DNA of 64,000 bases from Sisyra terminalis (taxonomy: Eukaryota > Arthropoda > Insecta > Neuroptera > Sisyridae): NCBI GenBank assembly GCA_958496175.1, contig OY292278.1, positions 5,890,001 through 5,954,000 on the forward strand, in the 5' to 3' direction. The first letter of the stretch is position 1. Every line of letters begins with the position of its first letter. The notes under the pieces are model-generated. The model had not been told where the DNA came from and searched no databases. It saw nothing but the letters and a program-made list of their open reading frames with translations. Positions 36,275 to 47,926 of the stretch are shown here, piece after piece. The position numbers were made by a program, and so were the translations under genes.

Positions 36275-37492
36275 TAGACTGGTCCAAAAAAATCGACTTT
36301 TTTTTTCTTGAAAAGTATATAAAAAAAATTCGGAAAAGTTTGAGCCCATAACATTAATATTAAGAGGTCTATCATCTTTAATTTCGATTTTTTATTTGTG
36401 CTTTCATTTTTGCGTCAATGCTGTCAAACTATCAAGGTAAAAAAAATCACCTGCACATATATTTATAGTAAATTAAATTCCCTACAAAAAACGACTCTTT
36501 AAAATTTTTTGTCAGATACGCCGTTTTCGAATAACCAAGCTTTAAATATTGTTATAATTTTTAGATTTATCTACTTTATTTTGGAATTTTGTAACTAACG
36601 GACAAATAAATATATAGAAATGGACAATATAGATTCTTGAATGGAATTTAATGTTCTACAAAAAAGGTCTCTTAACGTTTTTAGATAAAATAACTTTTTC
36701 AAAATTGGTTCAACACCGAAAAAAACAATAATTTAATTTTTTCTTCACCTTTAATTGTGAATAACTTTTGAAAAAGTGATTTTATGTAAAAACGTTAAGA
36801 GACCTTTTTTGTAGAGCATTAAATTTCCGTCAAGAATCCATATTGTTCATTTCCATATATTTGTTTGTTCGTTAGTTACAAAATTCCAAAATAAAGAAGA
36901 TAAATCTAAAATTTTTACCATGAACTTGTTTTTTTTTTTATATTTTTTTTTACCAGTACAAATTTATTATTTAAATTATTTCTGTATGAATTTATTATAT
37001 AAATTGATTATAAGACTGAATTATTGGATTCCTTACAAAAAATGTCTCTTGAAAAATTTTCGGCAGACACGCCATTTCCGAATAATTAAGCTTTAAACAT
37101 TAATATAATTTTTAGATTTATCTTCTTTATTTCGGAATTTTGTAACTAACGAACAAATATATATAGAAATGAACAATAAAGATTCATTCAAGGAAATTTA
37201 ATGGTCTACAAAAAAGGTATCTTAACATTTTGACATAAAATCACTCTTTCAAAATTGGTTCAACAACGAAAAAAACAATAATTTAATTTTTCCTTTAACT
37301 TTCATTGTGAATAACTTTTGAAAAAGTGATTTTATGTAAAATCGTTAGAAACCTTTTTTGTAGAGCATTAAATTTCCTTGAACAATCTATATTGCTCATC
37401 TCTATGTATATATATTTGTTCGTTAGTTACAAAATTCCAAAACCAGGAAGATAAATCTAAAAATAATATCAATGTTTAAAGCTTGATTATTC
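36275..37492 (+). mobile_element. long palindromic element, family P, two palindromes in tandem
   Basis: The left end TAGACTGGTCCAAAAAAATC matches the inverted end at 18428. Two palindromes follow: 36552-36917 (centre near 36735) and 37081-37492 (centre near 37287). Each arm carries TTTAGATTTATC, TTTGTAACTAACG and TCTACAAAAAAGGTCTCTTA, inverted in the other arm. Between them lies a partial repeat of the TTTGTCAGATACGCC and AAGCTTTAAA phrases. The right TIR is missing. No frame was found. The doubling may come from unequal exchange or from a second insertion. Confidence 0.7.
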
Positions 37493-39265
37493 CTAGTCCT
37501 CTGAATATTTTTACCAATTTAGCATCATCGAGGATCTGAAACCTTACAATTAAATGATTTCCTTAAAATTTCTCCAATTGCCAGTATACTCTAATTGCAG
37601 TCCAAATATTTTGCATTTCACAAATCATCAGTCAAATTTACTACACTTTAATATTCAATCTGCACCTGCAACAATTCGGATACTTTTTTAGCCATTGTTG
37701 AAAATAAAATAGAGCATTCATATTCGAAAGGGGTGAGATATGACGGCGACGCCGACCAGTACAGTGGGGTGGTATGAGAATTTCCTTTCAAAGTCCATGT
37801 TATTTTCCGTATCTATTCGAAACATTACAATATGAAGCAAACGTCTCTCATATTCAACACACAAAAGGTTAGATTTAAAAATTTGAATTTCCCACCACAT
37901 TTTCCCTTTGCTATTTGCGCTCTCCACACATACACACATACACACTGCAACGTCTACATTTTCCGCATACATATTGTCTTATTATAGTGCGATAGATCTA
38001 TCGATGTATGAGTAAGCACGACCATATGGAAAATTTCTCATGGGGCCTTATTGTTGGCATCTAAGCCAACTTTGACAGAGCATTCTTTTCCCTGATATAC
38101 TCTGCCATGTTCCGTGTTTTTCTTTGTTTTCCCATTTTCTTTTCCACATCTGCTTTGCAGCTTTGAATGCTGTCGTTGTTGTTGATGCTGATATGATTTT
38201 GTTACCGCAATGTGGCTGCTGTCGCTTATCAATTTTGTCCTCTATTGAGAGTATAAAACGAGATGATTACAAACGCTCGGATCGTCTTTATTCAATCAAT
38301 TATATTACCCATTGATTTGCCATAGAAAAGAGCGAGAGGCCACGAAAAATACCACCCCACACATATATGGTTTACAACTCAAACATATCATTTTCCGGTT
38401 AAAAATGAGGAAAAATGAGGCGAAAACGATGAAAATGGCAACATAAAACTCCTGGTTATTATTCGAAACATTTTCATATAAAATCTATCAAACTTTATTC
38501 AACCAAAAAAAAAAAAAGCTCCATCATTCTTGCGCTCAATTTTCTCGCATTCTTCTCCTGCGACTCAAAATTTAATAAAAATCACTCCGCCTGATTTGCC
38601 TCCTCTTCTCCGCCCCGATTTCTTTATCAATAATAATGACATTGGTGTACGAATATTCGCCAACCGCGAAACAATAAAAACCCCGAAACAAATGAACGTA
38701 AACAAAACGAGGAAATTAAGAAAAATGAAAATCGTAAACAAAAGAGATTAGAACGGCATTGTTTTCGATTGTGTTTTATTTCGAGGTACCTACGCATTTC
38801 GTCTTTCTTTTAATTTATTCCATTCGCGGAAATGATGCCCGTTTACGAAAAATTGCTTTTTGGTTGAACGATTTCATTTAAACAAAACGTATCTATTAAA
38901 CGGAAAAGTTTTTGTTATTTGGAAGTCTATAGTAGGTATTTACATTACATTTTCGTGCAGTGCTTTTATCAGATTAAATTCATTTACGAGCAAATGATTC
39001 TTAAATTTTCACGAATAAATCTTGATAAATATAAAACCAAACATCTGTTGGTCAAATGGGGAAGAGAAGCGGAAACATCTATCCGTTGTTCTCCTTTCAC
39101 TGTGACATAAGACTAATCTCTACTCAAAAAATCACAAAAAGGATTCCGTCGTTTAAAATAAATGATTTATGGCTGAGATTTTAATCGATCAATTTTCCCT
39201 AAATTTCAAATCTATGCTCCAATTCAATGAGGAAGTCACTTAAATAAAAATATGAATAATTAATT
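37493..39265. other. gene-free block
   Basis: This block has higher G+C and more varied sequence than its neighbours, but no splice-flanked frame with recognisable protein similarity. AGATCTATCGAT lies near 37995. It might hold regulatory or exon-poor host sequence; this cannot be decided here. Confidence 0.45.
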
Positions 39266-39269
39266 TTCA

Positions 39270-39576
39270 ACCAAAAAAAGCTCCGGACCCAATTTTAATT
39301 ATCCCACTTGTTCTCAGAAATCTGTCTCAAAAATTTCTTGTCCTCCTCACTTCTATCTACAAAGCAACTTTAAAGCTTACCTACTTCCCCAAAGTTTGGG
39401 GAAACACGTCGAAATCATAGTAGTAAAGAAATCAAAGAAATCTGCAAAAGACCTAAAAAGTTATCGACTAATTAGTCTTCTCTCAATTCTTTCCAAAAGA
39501 TTTGAAAAGCTCTATCTTCTTAAGCTATTGTCCCATATCTTTCATCTAATATCAAACTACCATTTTGGATTTTGAT
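39270..39576 (+). mobile_element. Jockey-like LINE, reverse-transcriptase fragment
   Basis: Plus-strand reading: KKAPDPILIIPLVLRNLSQK, then LTSIYKATLKLTYFPKVWG, then KSAKDLKSYRLISLLSILSK, then FEKLYLLKLLSH and SNYHFGF. This is the first part of a Jockey-type reverse transcriptase (KAPG.D.I....L..L...........N..L...YFP..WK, SYRPISLL...SK.FEKL, HQFGF). A frameshift lies near 39415. It stops abruptly after HFGF near 39576. It does not continue into another LINE part nearby. Confidence 0.85.
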
Positions 39577-41015
39577 TATTACATAGGGTAAAGATGTTAT
39601 TCTTAATAAAGTAAAATAAATAAATAAATAATTATGCAAAATAAGATTTCTTAGTCCTTTTATGATAGTGATAAGTTTCACAGGAAAGTAATATAAAATC
39701 CATACAAAATAAAATAATCCATAATATAAAACCATACTTAAATCTCTGACCCTAAAAATCCTTAAAAAAAATAAACATTTGAAGCAAAAATTGAAATTTT
39801 TTAACATAAAAATACAAATGCACGACAGAACTAAGGAATTTTTGAGAATTACTGCACTTTATTTTTTGTAAATTAAGGTCTTCATACATATTTAATGAAA
39901 AAATTTATCCTTCAAATTTGTTCCCAAATTTCAACCCAAAGTGATGAAACAAGAGGTTATTTATTTCAAGAGTTATTATTTCAAGAGGTTAAAGTTATTT
40001 TTTAAAACTTTTGCTTCTTATAGGCAACCTTAGAAGTTTTGATTTACCAATTGTTGTACTAGATAATCATAAATTTTCGCTTAATAATGAATATATGTTG
40101 ATTATATATGCTAAAAACATGAAACCATCTTTGTTTAAAGCTTGAAATACCCAATTTATTTTTAAAAAATAAGTTAATTCATAAGCTAAATAGTTTCCGA
40201 ATTTCAAACCTAAGGGATGAGACCAGAAATTAGAAGTTATTTTTTAAATTTTTAAACTTTAGCTTCTGATAAATAATTTTTAAAAAGTTTTGATTTAGCA
40301 ATTATTACACTAGATATTCTTAAAGTTTTAATTATGAAAAAATTTAGATTCTTTATAATAAAACCTTAAGTCATCTTTGCCTAACGCTTGAAATTTCAAA
40401 CCATAGTAGTAAGCTTCACAGGAAAGTAATAAGCATCCAGCATCCTTCACAGGAAAGTAATATAAAATCCATATAAAATAAAATAATCCATAATATAAAA
40501 CCATACTTAAATTTCTGACCATAAAAATCCTTAAAAAAAAAGGTCAAACATTTGAAGCAAAAATTGAAACTTTTTTACATAAAGATACAAATGCACCACA
40601 ACACAAAGGAATTTTTGAGAATTACTGCACTTTATTTTTTGTAAATTAAGGCCTTAACCTAAATTTAACGAAAAAAAATTTCGACCAAATTTGTTTCCAA
40701 ATTTCAACTCTAAGGGATGAAAGTAGAGGTTAAAGTTTTATATTCAAACTTTAGCTTCTTATAAGCAACCTTTAAAAAGTTTTGATTTACCAATTGTTAT
40801 ACTAGATAATCTTAAATTTTCAATTAATAATGAATTTATGACTCGTTTATTTTGAAAGTGGCGTAAGTCCATTAAAAGAACGGTCTATATGGTGATTCTT
40901 CTTCTTGTAACTAGAACAAAGTATCCATGTTGTTTAAGTCCTTGTCTTTTTAAATATAATAATTAAATTGTGGGCAATAAGGACGAAGCTTTTTGTGGAA
41001 TCTTATTTATTTTAT

Positions 41016-41053
41016 CGCCAACGTTTCGTCAGTTATTTCTGACTTCTTCAGGG
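41016..41053 (-). ncRNA. hammerhead-like stem-loop motif, copy 4
   Basis: Minus strand: CCCTGAAGAA, stem GTCAG, loop AAATAA, stem CTGAC, then GAAACGTTGGCG. The CTGATGA box has become CTGAAGA; the stem differs from the 9-kb copies at most positions yet pairs perfectly. Confidence 0.4.
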
Positions 41054-41155
41054 CAAAAAAATTAAAAATTACTACACAAATGTCATAAAAATAAGCTTGG
41101 GTCATTTTACAGCTTATTTTTATGACATTTGTGGAATAATTTTTAAATTTTGAGC

Positions 41156-41192
41156 CCTGAAGAAGTCAGAAATAACTGACGAAACGTTGGCG
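41156..41192 (+). ncRNA. hammerhead-like stem-loop motif, copy 5
   Basis: Plus-strand twin of copy 4 in the other arm: CCTGAAGAA, stem GTCAG, loop AAATAA, stem CTGAC, then GAAACGTTGGCG. It is identical to copy 4 over the motif, as expected for a young or gene-converted palindrome. Confidence 0.4.
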
Positions 41193-41760
41193 ATAAAATA
41201 AATTAGATTCCACAGGAAGCTTCGTCCTTATTGCCCACAATTTAATTATTATAGAACAAAGTATGTTGGTCACTTAACTGCTAAGTTTTCAGAAATTACT
41301 GATTTTAAGAAAAACGCCAATTATTCCCTCCTCCTTAGTATCTTCCGTAGTTCCTCTGGTTAAAAATGAAAACACTATAGGGATTGTTCTTGAAATGGAC
41401 TTTACTCACTTTCAAAATAAACAGTTCATACGTTGATTACTTAAATTAAAAGCATGAAACCATCTGTGTTTAACGCTTTAAATTTCAAACCTTTTTTTTA
41501 AAAAATGTGTAATTTCATAGGCTAAATTGTTTCCGAATTTCAACCCTAAAGGAATGAAACCAGGGGTTAAAGTTATTTTTTTAAACTTAAGCTTCTTATA
41601 AGCCCCGTTAGAAAGTTTTGATTACCAATTTTTATGCTAGATATTCTTAAATATTTGATTAACTATGAAAAAATTTAGAGCAAATATTTAAAAAACAAGA
41701 AAACATCTTTGTCTAACGCTTGAAATTGCAAACCTTTTCCTAAAAGATAGTAAATTTAAT

Positions 41761-43280
41761 AGGCTAAAAAAATGTAAACAAAACATTTTACATCTTTCAA
41801 ATTCAATTAATAATTATTGGTGTTGGTACATTAAATGGAATTCAACCCTTAAAAATGCACAACTTTAAGTTTCAAAAAAAAAAAATACCAAAAACCTAAT
41901 CAAACGATAACCAAATGTTTACCAATGAAAAAAAAAAAAATTTTCCATTAAAAAACCTTTTTTTTTCCTCCCCAAATCCATTGGCTTTTCCTAAGTAAAC
42001 TCAATACATTTATTTATGTCAACCTAACAAAACCAAACTGAACCGTAATTTTTCATTAAGATCGAACGATAGAAACCATTGCACAGCGAAAAAGTATAAC
42101 ATTTACTCCACAAACGAACGGTTTTATAAGATAATTAAAGACTGAACAAACTTTAGATTGGCAAAGAAAAAGCGTTATGTTAATTTTTAATTGCAGTCAG
42201 CTAAATTTATATGCATCGAATCTAGTAATATAGAAAAAAATCTAGAGAGAGACATAGAGCTAAAAGGTTATTGTTATAATGACAAATTTCCTAAACCAAG
42301 TCAATAATAAAGATACGTCCGGGGAGAATACTTTTCTCCTTATTTAGGAAAGCCTGAAAAAAAATGAATGAAAAGGCAGGCAGTGGATGGCAGGCCTTAT
42401 TGCGTTGATATAAATGTAATTTTTTCCTGAGGCCTCGGCCTATGATCGATGACGTGTGTCACGAGCTTTAGTGAAATATTTGCAAAGCTCAGCTTTGCCG
42501 GAAAATGGGTATAAATAAAATAAAAGACATAGTAACAAGTGAAATTTTGATGGTTTCTTTCCCATCTGGTTGGTCGACTTTCGTATATGATTTTTGTTGA
42601 AAATCATTTTTTTTTCTTTTTTCCCGCGCTTTGCAAACTATAAAATTTGTGAATGTTTATTTTATGTTTCCTTTTACATAATGCAATATTTCTTTTATAT
42701 TCTCTGCTGTTTTGTACTGTTTTTTTTTTGTTTGTTTGTCTATCACTCGAAATTTTTGACGTTTTCACTCATCTTGATAAATAAATATAATTTAAGTAGA
42801 TTGTCATATTTTTTTTGCATAGATATCTTGATTGTGATTCGAGAAATTGTGTGACAAGCTTGAAATTTTCTACGGGGTTGTTTTTTGATGAAAATCCAAA
42901 AAAAATAATTGATGATTCAACAATAGTGAAACTTTAAATTTCCAAACGCTTAACAAAATGAGACAAAAAGTAATTTTTAGACCAAATTTTACACAGTAAA
43001 ACGATTTTCAAACGAAAAAAATTTCAAAGTTAAAAGTAAAGGATACTGGATAACTACAATCAAAGAAACTTATGAGAAATTCTTAAGCTGCCTTCAAAGT
43101 ATGAATGCAAAAATCTTATTCTTGGAATTCCCCAATCGTACTCAAAAAAATTTAGAAGTAAATAACTTTAGAAAAAAAAAAAACAGATAATATTTAACCC
43201 TCTCAAAATTTTCCAAAAAACCAATCAAATCAAGTTGAAAACATCAACGATAATGCATTCAAATCTCTCCCTTTCACTGT
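41761..43280. other. gene-free block
   Basis: No gene is recognised. The 86-codon frame at 42594-42854 is a phenylalanine-rich product of T-runs. A GC-richer patch lies at 42300-42480. The 3' portion (about 43180-43280) may belong to the degraded LINE that follows. Confidence 0.45.
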
Positions 43281-43284
43281 ACAT

Positions 43285-45570
43285 CAAAAGATTCTGTAAC
43301 TTTTAAGCCCTTCATTATAAATGGAATATTTTTCACGAGCTTGGAAAGAAGCTAAAACTATTTAAATCCTCAAACTAAAAATTCCACTTAAACCTGTTCC
43401 TACAACCCAATCGTTTTCCTTTCAAGTCTCAATAGAATCAATGAAAAACTTCTTGAATTTGATCCTTAAAAAGAGGTCAATGACATAAAAATCTTCCCAC
43501 TGCACCAATTAGGCTTTAGCACTAGAAAACCGGTCCATAGAGTACCCAATAATATCAAAAACGTCCTAGAAACTCAAGGTTTATAAATTACACAGGTTGC
43601 CCCATTAGAAAAAAAAATTAAGTCATACGAAGAATTTTGAAATTTGAATCAGTTTGAAGATACATACGAATTTCTTCTGGATACGTCACGTGGCGTATGA
43701 GGCTACCAGTGTATTTTATAAACCTCGCTAGGAACTAGGAATTTTCATCTAATACTTTCATCAATTTATTATAAGCGTTCCTGAAAATGCACGATAGTGT
43801 TTTTCTTTCCAAAATTTACTTCTTATTACTATCTAAAATGTCACCAAATAGGAAGATATTTTTGAGTCCAATACGGTAACGAAATTAATTCTTATCAATA
43901 AATTGCGGGAAGAGTCCCACAAAGAATTGTTCTAAGACAAATCCTCGACCTAATATTCACCAAAAATTTTCCAAAAAAATAATAAAGTAGGAACCACCAC
44001 ATTCGCTGACAACGTGGTCATTCTTTACTTAAGCAAGAACAGTTAAATGATCTAATAATATATCTAAGACCAATTACCAATTAGGACAGGGATAGCAAAA
44101 TAAGCATCGAATTAAATTTAAAAAAAATCAGTTCAAATCACCTGCACCTTCAAATGATCAAGATGACTATCAATGAAAGTCATTGAAACATTCATTCTAC
44201 GAATAAATTTCCCTAATATCAACCTATAAGGGGTTCTGATCAAAAAATCGGAACCTTGCACTAAATATAAGCTAGTGATTTTTTAAAAAATAATCAATCC
44301 TTTTGGGAAATATGGCCTTCAACTTTTAGGTTCAAGCCAAAAATCCAATATCTTAAGAGTCATACTTGATGTTCCAAACTACGTAAATAACGTAATTATC
44401 CTTAGAGATTAAATATTTTAAGCAGCTATAACAATACCCAAAATATATCGTCAATGTTCAGAAAAATGTTGGAAGAAAAAAATTTACAAGATTAATATTT
44501 ATTTCAACTAATTTATCGAGCAAAACAATGGCCATAAATCCGACTACTTCCTGATGTTAAATTTTTCTTGTATACCTCCTTAATTAATGTTTAAAAAAAT
44601 CGAAATTTTCGACTTAACGTAGGTATTGTCATAGGGTTTTTGGGCAAGAAAATAATCAATGTTTTTCCTAATGATTTTAATTTGATTTTCGTACGGTATT
44701 TTGTTTATAAAGTCCCAATAGAATAAAAAAAATAAGAATAAGAAAAAAGAAAAAAGAAAAAATATTTTTAAGTCCAAAAACCCTAAGAAAATAACTAAAT
44801 TAACTAAACATTAACCATGTTAATCTATCCACTTAGTAAATTGAATGTTGCCAATGTTAGTAGCAGTAAACGGAACTAATTAGGGACCCAAATCTAAATC
44901 TATACAGGAGTGAAAACGAGAAATTATTTTTAATGAAAGTTTTAATAGTTTTGATTAATTTTGGGTGAGATATATTGATATATCTGCTCCAAAAATCATC
45001 ATTAAAAGAATTTTTCAACTCCTGGCACAATGATGACATGACTACCCCAAAAGATATTATTTGATCCATGGCTTTACCAAATATATGCGACAAAGTTCCT
45101 AATAGCAATTTTACGTCATGAGGCACAATTTTCCGACTAAATAATACTTAAAAACTTAAGCTCCAAAAATATGTTTAAAAATGAATTTATGAATCTGCAA
45201 AACTCAAAATTAGTGACAAAGATTTATAGAAGAAACATCCTAATGCTATGCAATTGCTCAAAAGAGAAAGAGTGCCACGCTGATTTGGTTAATTCCTGGA
45301 TTTTATGACTGGAAAAACGGGAAATTGCAAATTAAACGCATAAAAGAGGTACAAACCGTCCAAAATAAAGTTTTAAGCACAATAATGGAAGATGTCTAGT
45401 ACGTCAAAAACAATATCACACACAGGGACTTGGATTATGGACTACCGTTTATTGATAACACTCAAAAAAATTTAATCCAGATTCTAGATATATCTACAGG
45501 ATTGTCCCAAGATAATGTTGGCAATCGTAGCTACTTAACTTCCATCAGAACTTAGTAAAAGACCAACAAG
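43285..45570 (+). mobile_element. Jockey-like LINE remnant, plus strand, split by a MITE
   Basis: Reading in shifting frames: YFSRAWKEAKTI (43330), LLEF and LPLHQLGFSTRKPVHRV (43500-43545, the HQFGFR..HST..QVHRV block), GRVPQRIVLRQILDLIFTKN (about 43915, the GVPQGSVLGP..Y..Y block), TTTFADNVVIL (about 43998, the FADD catalytic box with the second Asp changed to Asn), KKKSVQITCTF (about 44130), then VQTVQNKVLSTIMEDV and YVKNNITHRDLDYGLP (45350-45440, C-terminal region). The order is that of a Jockey-type ORF2. Many stops. Similarity is lost between about 44250 and 45240, where another insertion may lie. Confidence 0.75.
43575..43728. mobile_element. MITE family C, 154 bp, copy in LINE at 43.5 kb
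   Basis: The ends are CAAGGTTTATAAATTACAC and ATTTTATAAACCTCGC. Flanks are TAGAAACT (43567-43574) and TAGGAACT (43729-43736), 7 of 8 alike; if 9 bp, CTAGAAACT and CTAGGAACT. Length equals the copy at 19861-20014, which is inverted relative to this one. It interrupts the LINE between the HQFGF and GVPQG blocks. Confidence 0.88.
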
Positions 45571-47535
45571 AACCTGATTAAGACACTAGAGGCTATAAAA
45601 GTAAAATATATATACAACACACCATTTAATCACAACGAAAGCATAATTAGTATTTGATAATTAGTATTTGAGTATTTGATATGATATGCTGAGTTCCTAA
45701 AACAATAATTTAAAAAATAATCATAAAATTTTTGGAATTTGTAGTAAAAAGTTTGAGGAATATATCAATTAATTTCTCTCCATTTAAAATTAAAGGTAAT
45801 TTTTAATTTTTCAAAGAGTATGTAAACATTTTAAACCCTTACTTGAGTTGCTAGAGAAAACAGTCCCTTGAAGAAGGTCTTTTTTAGAAAATAATTTTAA
45901 TTCTTATTAATTAATTGTTGCCATTTAGAAAAAATATTATTTCGGTCATTTATTTCCTCAATTTTGGCTTCTAAACAGTTAATTTTTCCACCGTATTTCT
46001 TCCACCTAAAACTCAACTTATTTGACCCCTAATAGAACATTTATTTACCACCCAATTCGTCGGTGACATTGTTCCATTTCAAGTCGTAAAACTCATACTC
46101 ATTTTTCCCCATCATAAAAAGACAACAATGCACAGTTGAATCATCCTAACATTAACATTGCACAGTATTGTACGTAAAGATTATAAAAAAATTATAATAA
46201 ATTTTCATTTAACATCTTTCCATTCCGTTTTCCACTTTCATTCATTTATAACAATTTTCTTCTGACATTTATTAGACACTGGATGCAAAAATCGTTTCGT
46301 TCTCCATCATAAACATCCCTCAAAGAATGTCATCGTTTAATTTCTCTTCCGTAACTACTCTTTTTTTTTTGTCATAAATGGAAAAACGGTAATTACGTAG
46401 AAAGGAAATGAAAAGCTTGGACATTTTCCGTTCGGCCTACATAGAAGATGAAACTTCATTATTTATATCACAGACAGGCAATTTTGGTGAGAACAAATTT
46501 TCCCGAGTTGAACAAAGTAGCTTTAATTTTTTGGGTGGGATTCTTGGAGAAAATAAAATTACTAGAATTAACCAGGTGGAAATACTAGTGGTAAAATTCT
46601 TGCACTACTTATATTAATTAAAAAAGGACTTAGTTTTCCAAAACTTTGTTTAATTGTGAAACGTTTTTCAATGGTAGAAATGTATCAAATTTTTTTAGGA
46701 AAATCTTATGAATGATGTTAGCTTAAGAAAAAGAGGAGGAATGTTTAAAATAAACTTTTTTGTAAAGTTTGTTTTTCATATTCCCTACTTTCGATAAATT
46801 ATAATTTTCTTAAGTTACTCATTAAAAAGGGATGAAATATTAATTTTGATCGAAAAAAAATTTTGAAAACTCATGAAAAAGGAATTCTTTGACGCTTTCT
46901 AAGAAAAACACGATAAACAAACGATCGAACAAATGCTCCTCATCAATAATTTCGCATGCAATTTCGAAAATTGCAATTAACGAGCTGGAAAAAATGCACG
47001 ACGTCTCGATGAATCATCTATGCAAATACTAATTATAAAATTAACTTTTAATGGAAACATAGTCCATCGCCAGCCATCACCATCATCATGGCGATCGTAC
47101 TCACAATTTTCATCCCCTTATTCCGTAGTGCTCGCAACCACCCTCGCACTAGATCTCGGCGACAAACTTGCCATTTTAATAAATTTTAAATGAAGCGTTT
47201 GTTAGTTGTGCTGTGAACATTGTTAGCGAAAAAGTTACATCGAAAACGTTACAATTACAACGCCCAACGAGAGCGTACAAAAGCGACAAAATATTCTCTG
47301 TTTACGGACAAACAATTCAATGTTAAAACGAGCTTGACAACCGTCTAAAATAATAATGCATCCGATGCATTAATAATCCCCCAAACAAAAACAAATTCCA
47401 TTCTCCCATTTTCGTACAATCAACTCGGTCTTGTAGCACAACACCTTTAATGAATTTCATAATTTAATTGCATTATGGGTCATTGCGCTTGAAATCAAAC
47501 AATGACGAAGTAATTGGCCACTTGACCAATTAAAA
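45571..47535. other. gene-free block with a hairpin
   Basis: No gene is supported. A hairpin at 47066-47095 pairs ATCGCCA with TGGCGAT around a CATCAC-rich 16-base loop. The region 46900-47180 is GC-richer and of mixed sequence. The 69-codon frame at 46408-46617 is not recognisable. Confidence 0.45.
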
Positions 47536-47912
47536 TTAATTTATTTATTTTAATTTTTCCCCAAAAATTTCTGCATTAATAACCCTTTTTTAAAGTTATT
47601 TTTCTGGCAAATTTTCGCTTACATTGCAGTCGAAATTTAAATACTATATACTGCTTTTTAGGACGTTTAAATAGTGGTTTAAAAGTTGAAACAGTTATAT
47701 GCATTTTTAATGCCAAATAAGAACAATTTAAATTAATTTATTTATTTTGATTTTTTCCCAAAAATTTCTGCATCTATAACTCTTTTTAAAAGTTATTTTT
47801 TTTGGGCAATCTTCGTTTACTTTCCAGTCGAAACTTAAATATTATACTCTGCTTTTTATGACGTTTCAATAGTGGTTTAAAAGTTGAAACAATAATATGC
47901 ATTTTTTTAACA
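47536..47912. repeat. tandem duplication, about 195 bp, two copies
   Basis: Landmarks repeat in order: AATTAATTTATTTATTTT (47535 and 47730), AAAAATTTCTGCAT, CAGTCGAAA, ACGTTTMAATAGTGGTTTAA and AAGTTGAAACA (ending 47715 and about 47912). By eye the copies are roughly 85% alike. The duplication lies directly before a second, larger one. Confidence 0.8.
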
Positions 47913-47926
47913 CCAAGTTATATTGT

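Larger units (their letters stand above)
40933..41251. mobile_element. foldback retroposon-like element, 319 bp
   Basis: The stretch 40956-41252 is a near-perfect palindrome: arms begin ATAATAATTAAATTGTGGGC and end with the reverse complement, and meet near 41104. Each arm carries the CTGAAGAAG...GAAACGTTGG stem-loop. Flanks share TAGAACAAAGTAT followed by GTTG (40912-40932, with 4 extra bases, and 41252-41268), a long imperfect target duplication. This fits target-primed insertion better than a cut-and-paste transposase. It is nested in the TIR element. Confidence 0.75.
40839..41428. mobile_element. TIR element, possibly Tc1/mariner-like, with nested insert
   Basis: The terminal inverted repeats share GTTTATTTTGAAAGTG, then AGTCCATT (40845-40873 and, inverted, 41394-41422). 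Just outside, TGACTC and inverted TGAACT are flanked by TA (40837-40838 and 41429-41430), consistent with a TA duplication but too short to prove it. It interrupts the 770-bp tandem array. Removing the nested 319-bp foldback element leaves about 250 bp with no coding capacity, so it is a MITE. Confidence 0.65.
39665..41760. repeat. tandem array, about 770-bp period, interrupted
   Basis: The phrase TTCACAGGAAAGTAATATAA occurs at about 39676 and 40447, and the following 390 bp are collinear. Inside each unit a shorter phrase, AAGTTTTGATTTACCAATTG or a variant, recurs (about 40036, 40279, 40776, 41609), so units have an internal subrepeat of about 240 bp. The second unit is broken by the TIR element at 40839-41428 and continues after it. 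No coding capacity. Confidence 0.75.

Noticed and set aside
44857..45126. 89-codon minus-strand frame inside the 43-45-kb LINE
   Set aside because: It is opposite to the LINE reading and matches nothing I recognise; it may be part of an insertion, but this cannot be shown.
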